The notes beneath the pieces were generated by a model. The model did no database searches, was not told the DNA's origin, and saw only the letters and a program-made list of their open reading frames with translations. Position numbers and translations under genes: made by a program. DNA of 64,000 nt from Stenotrophomonas maltophilia R551-3 (lineage in GTDB: Bacteria; Pseudomonadota; Gammaproteobacteria; Xanthomonadales; Xanthomonadaceae), in NCBI RefSeq assembly GCF_000020665.1, contig NC_011071.1:3524501-3588500 (forward strand), given 5' to 3'. Below, piece by piece: positions 52,533 to 60,531 of this stretch (positions within the stretch are counted from its first letter, which is position 1; each line of letters starts with the position of its first letter).

Positions 52533-52937
52533 ATGGGAATGCTCACCGAGTTCAAGGAATTCGCGATGCGCGGCAACGTCATCGACCTCGCCGTCGGCGT
52601 GGTGATCGGCGCGGCCTTCGGCAAGATCGTGACCGCGCTGGTCGAGAAGATCATCATGCCGCCGCTGGGCATGCTGATCGGCAAGGTGGATTTCTCGCAG
52701 TTGGCGTGGACGTTGTCACCGGCCAGCATCGGTGCCGACGGCAAGGAAATCCCGGCCGTGGTGATCGGCTACGGCGACTTCATCAATACGCTGATCCAGT
52801 TCGTGATCGTAGCCTTCGCCATCTTCCTGGTGATCAAGGTGATCAACCGCCTGTCGCGCAAGCAGGACGCCGCCCCGGCCGCCCCGGCCGAGGAAGTGGT
52901 GCTGCTGCGCGAGATCCGCGACAGCCTGAAGAAATAA
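52533..52937 (+). CDS. mscL: Large-conductance mechanosensitive channel MscL
   Basis: A 134-residue inner-membrane channel that opens under extreme turgor to release solutes. [27 protein letters not shown] is the first helix, followed by a periplasmic loop (DFSQL...[14 protein letters not shown]), the second helix ([23 protein letters not shown]) and a C-terminal coil ([13 protein letters not shown]). GGAG precedes the start. It may use the terminator at 53025. Confidence 0.96.
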   Translation: MGMLTEFKEFAMRGNVIDLAVGVVIGAAFGKIVTALVEKIIMPPLGMLIGKVDFSQLAWTLSPASIGADGKEIPAVVIGYGDFINTLIQFVIVAFAIFLVIKVINRLSRKQDAAPAAPAEEVVLLREIRDSLKK

Positions 52938-52941
52938 GGTG

Positions 52942-53010
52942 GTAGCGCCGGGCCATGCCCGGCGGGACGCCATCTTGCCGCTGCGCTCGCCGGGCATGGC
53001 CCGGCGCTAC
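52942..53010. repeat. GTAG-type repeat pair
   Basis: A forward copy starts GTAGCGCCGGGC at 52942 and an inverted copy ends GCGCTAC at 53010. They sit 5 bp past mscL. Confidence 0.85.
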
Positions 53011-53024
53011 CGCAGAAGCCTGTG

Positions 53025-53048
53025 AAAGCCCCGCCCCGGCGGGGCTTT
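53025..53048 (+). terminator. Hairpin terminator downstream of mscL
   Basis: AAAGCCCCGCC pairs with GGCGGGGCTTT around a tiny loop, followed by CGCTTT. The T run is short, so termination may be partial. Confidence 0.55.
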
Positions 53049-53161
53049 CGCTTTGCCGGACGTGGCGGAAAACAGCGTTCGCGGCAGCCATGACCTCCCG
53101 CCCATGCGCCGGGCTGAACGACTGTTAAGCTCCAAGGCTTGGTCCCTTCCCGGAGCTGTCC

Positions 53162-54583
53162 ATGCGTCGCCGCGTCCTTGCCATCGCATCCTCCCTCGCC
53201 CTGCTGGCCGCCCCGGCCTTCGCGGCGCCGCACACCACCACCCTGCCCCCGGCGTCGCTGTCCACCGCTGCGCAGCTGCGCGACCAGGCGCTGGCTGACG
53301 ACACCGGCTGGAAGGTGGTTGAATCGCTCACCACCGAAATCGGCCCGCGCATCGCCGGCAGCGAAGCCGACGCCCGCGCCGTGGCCTGGGCCGAAGCCAA
53401 GTTCAAGTCGCTCGGCTTCGACAAGGTCTGGAAGGAACCGGTGACGTTCCCGAAGTGGGAGCGCCGCAGTGAACACGCCGCGGTGACCGGCAAGAACCCG
53501 CAGCCGCTGCAGATCACGGCGCTGGGCGGCAGCCCGGGCGGCACCGTTGAAGCCGAAGTGGTCCGCTTCGCCGACCTGGCCGCACTGCAGGCCGCACCGG
53601 CCGGTTCGCTGAAGGGCAAGATCGCGTTCGTTGATTACCAGATGCTGCCGTTCCGCGATGGCCGCGACTACGGCCGTGGCGGCGCGATCCGCAGCAAGGG
53701 CCCTTCCGAAGCAATCCGCAAGGGCGCGGTCGGTTTCCTGATGCGCTCGGCCGGTACTGACTCGCACCGCGTGCCGCACACCGGCATCACCCGCTTCGAC
53801 GACGGCCTGACCCCGGTGCCGTCTGCAGCACTGTCGGTGCCCGACGCCGACCAGCTGGCCCGCCTGCTGGCCCGTGGCGCGACAACGGTGAAGGTGGCGC
53901 TGGACTGCGGTTGGGACGGCACCGCCACCTCGTACAACGTGATCGGCGAGATCACCGGCCGCAGCCTGCCCAAGGAAGTGGTGGTGATCGGTGGTCACCT
54001 GGATTCCTGGGACCTGGGCACCGGCGCAGTGGATGACGGTGCCGGCGTGGGCATCACCATGGCCGCTGGCCATCTGATCGGCCAGCTCAAGCAGGCGCCG
54101 AAGCGCACCATCCGCGTGATCGCCTTCGCCAACGAAGAACAGGGCCTGTATGGCGGCAAGGCTTACGCCGAGGCGCATGCCAAGGATGTGGCCCTGCACC
54201 AGCTGGCCGCCGAGAGCGACTTCGGTGCCGGCCGCATCTATGCCTTCAATACCGGTTCGCCGAACCCGGAAGGCTCGCGCGAAGCGACGAAGCAGATTGC
54301 CGAAGTGATGAAGCCGCTGGGCATCGAGTACCAGGCCGACAAGGGTGGTCCGGGCCCGGACGTCGGCCCGTTGGCCGCCAAGGGCGGCGCGTGGGCATGG
54401 CTGGCGCAGGACGGCTCGGACTACTTCCACCTGCACCACACCGCCGACGACACGCTGGACAAGATCGACCCGAAGGCGCTGGCGCAGAACGTGGCCGCGT
54501 ACACCGTGTTCGCGTATCTGGCCGCGGAAGCCGATGGCAGTTTCGGCAGCGAAGCCAAGGCGACCACGCCGCCGAACGAATGA
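53162..54583 (+). CDS. Secreted M28-family metallopeptidase
   Basis: A 473-residue exported zinc peptidase. The signal peptide ends at AFA-A (about residue 20). A PA-type insert (about 130-250) is followed by the M28 catalytic domain: GGHLDSWDLGTGAVDDGAG gives the His and bridging Asp, FANEEQGLYG the general base and Glu ligand, ESDFGAG an Asp ligand and HLHHTADDTLDKID the final His. This order matches bacterial carboxypeptidase Q-like / aminopeptidase enzymes. GGAG precedes the start at six bases. Single gene with repeats on both sides. Confidence 0.92.
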   Translation: MRRRVLAIASSLALLAAPAFAAPHTTTLPPASLSTAAQLRDQALADDTGWKVVESLTTEIGPRIAGSEADARAVAWAEAKFKSLGFDKVWKEPVTFPKWERRSEHAAVTGKNPQPLQITALGGSPGGTVEAEVVRFADLAALQAAPAGSLKGKIAFVDYQMLPFRDGRDYGRGGAIRSKGPSEAIRKGAVGFLMRSAGTDSHRVPHTGITRFDDGLTPVPSAALSVPDADQLARLLARGATTVKVALDCGWDGTATSYNVIGEITGRSLPKEVVVIGGHLDSWDLGTGAVDDGAGVGITMAAGHLIGQLKQAPKRTIRVIAFANEEQGLYGGKAYAEAHAKDVALHQLAAESDFGAGRIYAFNTGSPNPEGSREATKQIAEVMKPLGIEYQADKGGPGPDVGPLAAKGGAWAWLAQDGSDYFHLHHTADDTLDKIDPKALAQNVAAYTVFAYLAAEADGSFGSEAKATTPPNE

Positions 54584-54624
54584 TGCGCCAGCGCCGGGCC
54601 ATGCCTGGCGAGCGCAGCGGGAAG

Positions 54625-54721
54625 ATCGGTGCGAACCAAGGTTCGCACCCACCGAGTAATGGCGCACCCACCGGGCGATGGCGTGGGTCAGATCCCTCGC
54701 CATGAGCGAGGGATCTGACCC
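54625..54721. repeat. Two repeat hairpins between the peptidase and symporter genes
   Basis: A hairpin with GGTGCGAACC/GGTTCGCACC arms lies near 54631-54652, and a GGGTCAGATCCCTCGC / GCGAGGGATCTGACCC inverted repeat covers 54685-54721. The second is a cleaner member of the GGGTC...GACCC family with full-length arms. A degenerate GTAG-type copy is just upstream. Confidence 0.75.
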
Positions 54722-54729
54722 TGATCCTG

Positions 54730-56181
54730 TCAGCCCTCCCACACGCTGGTGTTGCGCACACCCAGCAGCTTCGGATTGAACAGCGGATCCTTGCCCGCCT
54801 GGCGATGCTGTTCGTAGTCGCGCAGCGCCGCCAGCGCCGGCTTCTGCAGCAGCAGGATGGCGATGATGTTCAACCAGCTCATCAGGCCGACGCCGATGTC
54901 GCCCAGCGACCACGCGATCGTCGCACTGTTCACCGCCGAGTAGCCGGTCGCGGCCAGGAACAGCAGCTGGAACCCGCCCATCACCCACGGCGCGGGACGA
55001 TCACGGCACAGGTAGCTGATATTGGTCTCGGCCATGTAGTACAGCGCCAGAATGGTGGTGAACGCGAACGGCAGGATCGCCAGCGCCACGAACGAACGGC
55101 CGAAGCCCGGCAGCGCGGACTCCACCGCGTGCTGCACGAAGCGCGGCCCGGCCTCGACGCCAGGCAGATTGCCCAGCAGCAGGCGCGCCTCATCCGGAAT
55201 GCCGTTCACTGCCGGGTCGTAGACGTTGTACAGGCCCGTGGACAGGATCAGGAACGCGGTAGCACTGCACACCACCATCGTGTCGATGTAGACCGAGAAT
55301 GACTGCACCAGGCCCTGCTTGACCGGATGCGAGACCTCGGCGGCGGCGGCTGGATGCGCACCGCTGCCCATGCCGGCCTCGTTGGACAGCACACCACGGC
55401 GCACGCCCCACTGGATGGCGGTGCCGATCATTGCACCGAACGCTGCATCCACACCGAATGCGCTGCGCAGCACCAGCATGATCACCTCCGGCACTTTCTC
55501 TGCATTGAGCACCATCACCAGCGCGGCCACCAGCAGATACGCCACCGCCATCAACGGCACCACCCATTCGGCCACCCGTGCGATGCGGCGCACGCCGCCG
55601 ATCAGGATCGCCCCCAGCACCACCAGCAGCACCGCCGTGGTGGTCATCACCGGCACGTCCCAGGCTTCGTTCACCGCGCTGGTGATCGCATTGGACTGGG
55701 TACCGGCCAGCATCGCACCGGCCAGCACGGTGACCAGCGCAAACAGCACTGCATACCAGCGCTGGCCCAGGCCTTTTTCGATGTAGTACGCGGGGCCACC
55801 GCGGTACTGGCCCTTGGCATCGCGGTCCTTGTAGATCTGTGCCAGCGTGGATTCGATGAAGGCGCTGGAGGCGCCGAGGAAGGCGACGATCCACATCCAG
55901 AAGATCGCGCCCGGGCCACCAAAGGCGATGGCCATGGCGACGCCGGCGATGTTGCCGACGCCGACGCGGCTGGACAACGACAGCGACAGGGCCTGGAACG
56001 GTGACACACCGGCTTCGGAGCGCTCGTGCCGGAACATCAGGCGCAGCATCTCCGGCAGCGCGCGCAACTGGATGAAGCGGGTACGCACGCTGAAGTACAG
56101 GCCGGCGAGCAGGCACAGCACCACCAGGTACGGGCTCCAGACGATGCCGAGGATGGTGTTGACGATGGATTCGATGTTCAT
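54730..56181 (-). CDS. Amino-acid carrier, AGCS (alanine/glycine:sodium symporter) family, copy 1
   Basis: A 483-residue inner-membrane symporter with about 11 helices. AGCS signatures are GVSPFQALSLSLSSRVGVGNIAGVA, GGPGAIFWMWIVAFLGASSAFIESTLAQ, RGGPAYYIEKGLG and GMGSGAHPAAAAEVSHPVKQG. It is expected to import Ala, Gly or a related amino acid with Na+. The ATG at 56181 follows a GTG and is preceded by AGGGGC. It is 10 bp downstream of an outer-membrane protein gene, so the two may form an envelope transport pair. Confidence 0.9.
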   Translation of the reverse strand: MNIESIVNTILGIVWSPYLVVLCLLAGLYFSVRTRFIQLRALPEMLRLMFRHERSEAGVSPFQALSLSLSSRVGVGNIAGVAMAIAFGGPGAIFWMWIVAFLGASSAFIESTLAQIYKDRDAKGQYRGGPAYYIEKGLGQRWYAVLFALVTVLAGAMLAGTQSNAITSAVNEAWDVPVMTTTAVLLVVLGAILIGGVRRIARVAEWVVPLMAVAYLLVAALVMVLNAEKVPEVIMLVLRSAFGVDAAFGAMIGTAIQWGVRRGVLSNEAGMGSGAHPAAAAEVSHPVKQGLVQSFSVYIDTMVVCSATAFLILSTGLYNVYDPAVNGIPDEARLLLGNLPGVEAGPRFVQHAVESALPGFGRSFVALAILPFAFTTILALYYMAETNISYLCRDRPAPWVMGGFQLLFLAATGYSAVNSATIAWSLGDIGVGLMSWLNIIAILLLQKPALAALRDYEQHRQAGKDPLFNPKLLGVRNTSVWEG

Positions 56182-56191
56182 CACCTGCCCC

Positions 56192-57184
56192 TCAGAAGAA
56201 CATGCCCAGGGCGACCTGGGGGCTGATGATGCGGCCGGTGTTGCGCCCGGCCACGGTGAATTCGACGCCGGCGATCAGGCCCAGCGACGGGCTGAAGTGA
56301 TACTCCACTGCCGGCGCCAGGCTGACGTTGCGGCTGGCCGGACGGTGCTCTTCAATCCGTTCGATCGCACCACTGCCGTTGCGTGCGAAGCCGCTCAGGC
56401 GCTGGCCGGTCTCGCGGCTGGCGGCCATTTCCATCACGCCCACCCAGCGCGAATTGAAGCTGTACTCGGCGCCTACCGACAGGCCCAGTACCGAGCCGCG
56501 CGAAATGTGCCCCTGGAAGCTGTCATCGGTGCCGTACACGCTGGTGCCGGAAATGGCGGTGCGCGACGGTGCCGGCCCGGCGCTGAGCTGGGCGCGCCAG
56601 CGCACGGGGCGGTCATTGCCCAGCCACACCACCTGCTGCACGCCCAGCGCCGCGGTGGTGCGCTGTACGCCGTCGCCCTGCGCATCCAGCGGATTGCCGG
56701 TGATGCGATCGTGGCTGCCGGTGCTGAAACGCTGCACCAGCGCGACCGAGATGGCCGGACGGGTGCCATCGGCATTCGGCGCCTGCAGCAGGTACTGCAG
56801 GCGTGCGGTGGTGTCACCGGCGCGGAAGCCGCTGCTGCGCGCACTGCCGGATTCGGAGCGCGAGGCGCTGAGATTGACCTGGCCCATCACCCGGTCACTG
56901 AAGCCATAGATGATCGGCACCACCGTGGCCCAGGCGCCACTGTGCTCGGCACTGCGGCGACGATCACCGTTGTTGTCGTAGTGGTCGCGGCTGTCGACCC
57001 GCACCAGATAGGGCTCGATGTACCAGTTGCCCTGCGGCAGGCCGGCGGGATTGGGAGTGATCAGCGGTCCGGTGAAATTGACGCCATCGAGACTGCGTTC
57101 CGCGGCCTGTAGCGATGGTGCGGCAAGCGCAGCGAGTGCCAGCACCAGGCAAGTGTGACGTGTGCGGCGTTGGATTCGATGCAT
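56192..57184 (-). CDS. Outer-membrane beta-barrel protein of unknown specificity
   Basis: A 330-residue protein. A signal peptide ends near LQA-A (about residue 26), and the protein ends with Phe-Phe (ALGMFF), the outer-membrane pattern. Alternating strands with aromatic girdle residues fill the rest (GNWYIEPYLVRVDSRDHYD, TARLQYLLQAPN, SVGAEYSFNSRWVGVMEMA). It resembles MetA-pathway/transporter-type porins of unknown substrate. AGGAG precedes the ATG by seven bases. The symporter gene 10 bp downstream suggests a linked role in uptake. Confidence 0.7.
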   Translation of the reverse strand: MHRIQRRTRHTCLVLALAALAAPSLQAAERSLDGVNFTGPLITPNPAGLPQGNWYIEPYLVRVDSRDHYDNNGDRRRSAEHSGAWATVVPIIYGFSDRVMGQVNLSASRSESGSARSSGFRAGDTTARLQYLLQAPNADGTRPAISVALVQRFSTGSHDRITGNPLDAQGDGVQRTTAALGVQQVVWLGNDRPVRWRAQLSAGPAPSRTAISGTSVYGTDDSFQGHISRGSVLGLSVGAEYSFNSRWVGVMEMAASRETGQRLSGFARNGSGAIERIEEHRPASRNVSLAPAVEYHFSPSLGLIAGVEFTVAGRNTGRIISPQVALGMFF

Positions 57185-57360
57185 GGAACCACTCCTGTAC
57201 GACGTTGGAAGGAACTCCACCGTGCGGCGCGGGAAACGGCCCAGCAATGAGACAAATACTAAAATCGCTTGCATACCCATCAAGCGTGTTTGAAGCAACG
57301 TAAGCTGACGCAGATGACCCAGTTTGCTGCGCGTGCATCGTTTGCGGCCTTGCGCCGCGC

Positions 57361-57389
57361 AAAAGAAAACCCGGCCGCGAGGGCCGGGT
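57361..57389 (-). terminator. Rho-independent terminator of the RNA methyltransferase gene
   Basis: On the minus strand ACCCGGCC and GGCCGGGT form the stem, followed by TTTCTTTT. It is about 33 bp past the stop. The remaining 57185-57360 gap shows no gene. Confidence 0.8.
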
Positions 57390-57421
57390 CAGGAGATCAA
57401 CACAGCATCAGCACGACAGGA

Positions 57422-58258
57422 TCAGCCGTGGCGGCGGCTCGCCCACTGCGCCAGCAACACGGCCGTGGCCGAGGCCACGTTCAGGCTCTCCACCGCGCCG
57501 CTGCCGGGAATCGAGACCTGCAGGTCGCATTCGCTGGCAAGGCTGCGGTCCATGCCTTCGCCTTCGGCACCCATTACGTAGACCAGTCGTGCCGGCAGCG
57601 ATGCGCGGAACACGTCCTCACCGCCCTCGACCAGTGTCGCGGCCAGCCCGAAACCGGCCGCTCGCAGCTGTGCCATGGCCTGTGCGTTGTCCGGCAACTG
57701 CACCAGCGGTACCGATTCGGCGCCACCTTCGGCCACGCGCGCAGCGGCACCAGACAGCGCCAGCGTGCTGCCGGCCGGCAGCAGCAGCGCCTTGACACCG
57801 AAGTGCGCGGCCGAGCGCAGGATTGCGCCGAAGTTGTGGGGATTGCCGACACCGTCCAGCCACAACGCCAGCGCCGGGCCTTCGCCCAGATCCTCCAGCC
57901 ACTGCGCCAGCGGTACGACGGGCGCACGCAGCACGTCGGCCACCAGGCCTTCGTGATGGGTGGTGGCAGCCAGCTTGTTGAGGTCGCCCTCCTCCACCAC
58001 GCGGTAGCCGACGCGGTTGGCCACGCACCACTTCAGCACCGGCTGCATGCGCGGAATCAGCGATTCCACCAGGTACAGCTTGCGCAGTGCCTGCGGGCGC
58101 TTGTCGAACAGGGCCTGCACGGCGTTCCAGCCGTACAGGCGCAGTTCGTCGTTGCCACGCCCCGGCGGTGGCGGGGTGCCGCCCTCACGCGGCGGCAGCG
58201 GGGTGGCCCGCGGCGGTCGCGACGACGGACGGCGGGCATTCTTCCAGGGATCATTCAC
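57422..58258 (-). CDS. TrmH/SpoU-family RNA 2'-O-methyltransferase (YfiF-like)
   Basis: A 278-residue protein. The N-terminal 25 residues are basic and disordered. A substrate-binding domain (YGWNAVQALFDKRPQALRKLYLVE) precedes the SpoU knot domain, with DGVGNPHNFGAILRSAAHFG (motif 1), VYVMGAEGEGM (motif 2) and SIPGSGAVESLNVASATAV (motif 3). It probably methylates a ribose in rRNA or tRNA; the target is unknown. No ATG fits, and I start at a GTG that overlaps the upstream symporter stop by 8 bp, with GGAG ten bases upstream. Ends at a clear terminator. Confidence 0.87.
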   Translation of the reverse strand: MNDPWKNARRPSSRPPRATPLPPREGGTPPPPGRGNDELRLYGWNAVQALFDKRPQALRKLYLVESLIPRMQPVLKWCVANRVGYRVVEEGDLNKLAATTHHEGLVADVLRAPVVPLAQWLEDLGEGPALALWLDGVGNPHNFGAILRSAAHFGVKALLLPAGSTLALSGAAARVAEGGAESVPLVQLPDNAQAMAQLRAAGFGLAATLVEGGEDVFRASLPARLVYVMGAEGEGMDRSLASECDLQVSIPGSGAVESLNVASATAVLLAQWASRRHG

Positions 58259-59768
58259 TACGGGACAACTCCAGCTTGCGTTGACGCCAGAAATCGGCGT
58301 TCTTGATGCCCAGGGCATCGGGGTCGAAAATCGGATCCAGGCCCAGCTTCTTCTGCCGCTCGTAATCGCGCAGGGCCAGCATGGCCGGCTTCTGGATGAT
58401 GAGGATGGCGATGATGTTCAGCCAGGCCATCAGGCCCACGCCGATGTCACCCAGCGCCCAGGCCAGGGTCGCATTATGGAACGCGCCGAACACCACCATG
58501 GCGATGATGCCCAGGCGCAGGCACAGCACGGTCAGCGGGCGCTTCTTGTTGTGGTTGACGTAGGTCAGGTTGGTTTCGGCCATGTAGTAATAGGCCATGA
58601 TCGTGGTGAAGGCGAAGAAGAAGATCGCGATCGACACGAACGCCGAGCCCCAGCCCGGCAGCACGGCTTCAACACCGGCCTGCGCATAGCCCGCGCCTTC
58701 CGGAATACCGGCCAGGCCCTGGAAGATCGGCGCGGCACCCGGCACCGGCGAGTACACGTTGTAGGTGCCGCTGGCCAGGATCAGGAAGGCGGTGGCGGTG
58801 CACACCATCATGGTGTCGAAGTAGATGGCGAACGCCTGCACGTAGCCCTGCTTGGCCGGGTGCGAGACCTCGGATGCGGCGGCCGCGTGCGGGCCCGAGC
58901 CCTGGCCGGCCTCGTTGGCGTAGATGCCGCGCTTGATGCCCCACTCCACCGCCAGGCCCATCATCGCGCCGAATGCCGCATGGGTACCGAAAGCGCTCTT
59001 GAAGATGATGCCGAACATTTCCGGCACGCGGTCGTAGTTGATGATCATGATGACGATGGCGGTCAGGATGAACGCCGCCGCCATGAACGGCACCACCACT
59101 TCGGCGAAGTTGGCGATGCGCTTGACGCCGCCGAAGATCACCACGCCCAGCAGCAGGCCCACCACCAGTCCGATACCCAGCTTCAACGCCTGCGCCGATT
59201 CCATGCCAAAGACCTGACCATCAAGCGGGCCGCACAGCGCGGTGCCACGGCAGGCGTTGATGACGCTGTCGGCGATGGCATTGGCCTGCACGCCCGGCAT
59301 CAGGAAACCGGCGGCGATGATCGTGGCGATGGCGAAGGCCATGGCATACCACTTCAGGCCCATCGCTTTTTCAATGTAGTAGGCCGGGCCACCGCGGTAG
59401 CGGCCTTCGGCGTCCTTGGTCTTGTAGATCTGCGCCAGGGTGCATTCCACGTACGAGGTGGACGCACCGAGGAAGCCCATCACCCACATCCAGAAGATGG
59501 CACCGGGGCCGCCGAAGGCGATGGCCGTGGCCACGCCGGCGATGTTGCCGATGCCCATGCGCCCGGCCATCGACATGGCCAGCGCCTGGAAGGAAGACAC
59601 GCCGGCGTCGGACTTCTCACCTTTGACGGTAAGGCGGCACATCTCGACGAAGCCGCGGATCTGCATGAAGCGGGTGCGCAGGCTGAAGAACAGGCCGGCG
59701 GCCAGGCACATGAAGATCAGCGCCTTGCTCCAGATGATGCTGTTGATGAAATGTACGGTAGCTTCCAC
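58251..59768 (-). CDS. Amino-acid carrier, AGCS family, copy 2
   Basis: A 505-residue paralogue of the symporter at 54730, with the same signatures (GVSSFQALAMSMAGRMGIGNIAGVATA, RGGPAYYIEKAMG, GQGSGPHAAAASEVSHPAKQG). About 11 helices. It has an extra loop with two cysteines (NACRGTALCGPLDG). I start at a GTG at 59768 with GGAGAGAG upstream; the longer frame would begin within a GTAG repeat and lacks a signal. The RNA methyltransferase gene overlaps its end, so both are in one operon. Confidence 0.88.
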   Translation of the reverse strand: MEATVHFINSIIWSKALIFMCLAAGLFFSLRTRFMQIRGFVEMCRLTVKGEKSDAGVSSFQALAMSMAGRMGIGNIAGVATAIAFGGPGAIFWMWVMGFLGASTSYVECTLAQIYKTKDAEGRYRGGPAYYIEKAMGLKWYAMAFAIATIIAAGFLMPGVQANAIADSVINACRGTALCGPLDGQVFGMESAQALKLGIGLVVGLLLGVVIFGGVKRIANFAEVVVPFMAAAFILTAIVIMIINYDRVPEMFGIIFKSAFGTHAAFGAMMGLAVEWGIKRGIYANEAGQGSGPHAAAASEVSHPAKQGYVQAFAIYFDTMMVCTATAFLILASGTYNVYSPVPGAAPIFQGLAGIPEGAGYAQAGVEAVLPGWGSAFVSIAIFFFAFTTIMAYYYMAETNLTYVNHNKKRPLTVLCLRLGIIAMVVFGAFHNATLAWALGDIGVGLMAWLNIIAILIIQKPAMLALRDYERQKKLGLDPIFDPDALGIKNADFWRQRKLELSRSE

Positions 59769-59873
59769 GCGCGCTCTCTCCAGTCGGCGGGTTGTGAGGA
59801 CGTCCCGTCGGCTGGAAGGGACCGGTCGATTCTCCCTGATCGAAGGCCGCTGCGGTAGCGGCAGAAGGAATCC

Positions 59874-59942
59874 GCCGGGCATGGCCCGGCGCTACCGGCA
59901 ATGACCGTGGCCCCCACGGTAGCGCCGGGCCATGCCCGGCGG
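59874..59942. repeat. GTAG-type repeat pair
   Basis: An inverted copy ends CGCTAC at 59895 and a forward copy starts GTAGCGCC at 59919. They lie between the GNAT gene stop and the second symporter, and could help end the efflux operon transcript. Confidence 0.85.
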
Positions 59943-59946
59943 CCTT

Positions 59947-60531
59947 TCAGGGCAGCTGCGTGCGCACCCGGGCGAAGCGGCGCAGGTCGTGCAGCACGCC
60001 GCGCTTGTAGACCGCGCAGCGGTCCACGCCCTCTTCCTGGAAGCCGTTCTTTTCCAGCACACGGGCCGAGCCGAGGTTGAAGTCGACCACCCCGGCCTGC
60101 AGCCTGAACAGGCGTAGTTCGTCCATCACCCACGGTGCGAACAGTCCGACCACGCGGGTCATCAGGCCCTGGCCCCAGTACGCGTGGCCCAGCCAGTAGC
60201 CCAGCTCCGCCATGTGCCCGCGCTCGGCATGGCCCTGCTGGGCCCCGACGCTGCCGCAGGCCTGGCCGTCGATCTCGATGGCCAGGTTGAGCGTGCCCGG
60301 CGCCAGCACGCGGCCAGCCAGGAAGGCCTCGCCATCCTCGCGCGTGTACGGGTACGGGAAACGATCGCGCAGGCCCCGCGATACCTCGGCGTCGTTGGCA
60401 TGGCGCAGCAGCGATTCGAGGTCTTCATTGCGCCAGGGACGCAGGAGGAAGCCGTCGCCCTGCAGGTGTGGGGTCAGAGCCCTTTCCTCTTGGGAAAGGG
60501 ATCCGACCCCGCTGGCGGTCAGGTCAGGCAT
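59947..60531 (-). CDS. GNAT family N-acetyltransferase (RimJ/RimL type)
   Basis: A 194-residue acetyltransferase. The core is FLLRPWRNEDLESLLRHAND at the start, ELGYWLGHAYWGQGLMTRVV (acetyl-CoA loop) and NLGSARVLEKNGFQEEG (RimJ/RimL C-motif). Substrate unknown. The only good start is an ATG that overlaps the end of the RND gene by 8 bp (ATGCCTGA), which implies coupling. With that start, a GGGGTC...GACCCC repeat lies in frame and codes for about residues 9-21, before the conserved core at about residue 28. No other ATG or GTG exists between the repeat and the core. Confidence 0.82.
   Translation of the reverse strand: MPDLTASGVGSLSQEERALTPHLQGDGFLLRPWRNEDLESLLRHANDAEVSRGLRDRFPYPYTREDGEAFLAGRVLAPGTLNLAIEIDGQACGSVGAQQGHAERGHMAELGYWLGHAYWGQGLMTRVVGLFAPWVMDELRLFRLQAGVVDFNLGSARVLEKNGFQEEGVDRCAVYKRGVLHDLRRFARVRTQLP
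60470..60510. repeat. GGGGTC...GACCCC inverted repeat within the GNAT gene
   Basis: The outer GGGGTC/GACCCC and inner CCCTTTCC/GGAAAGGG arms match copies elsewhere in the window. It lies inside the predicted 5' coding part of the GNAT gene and its reading frame stays open. Confidence 0.8.
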
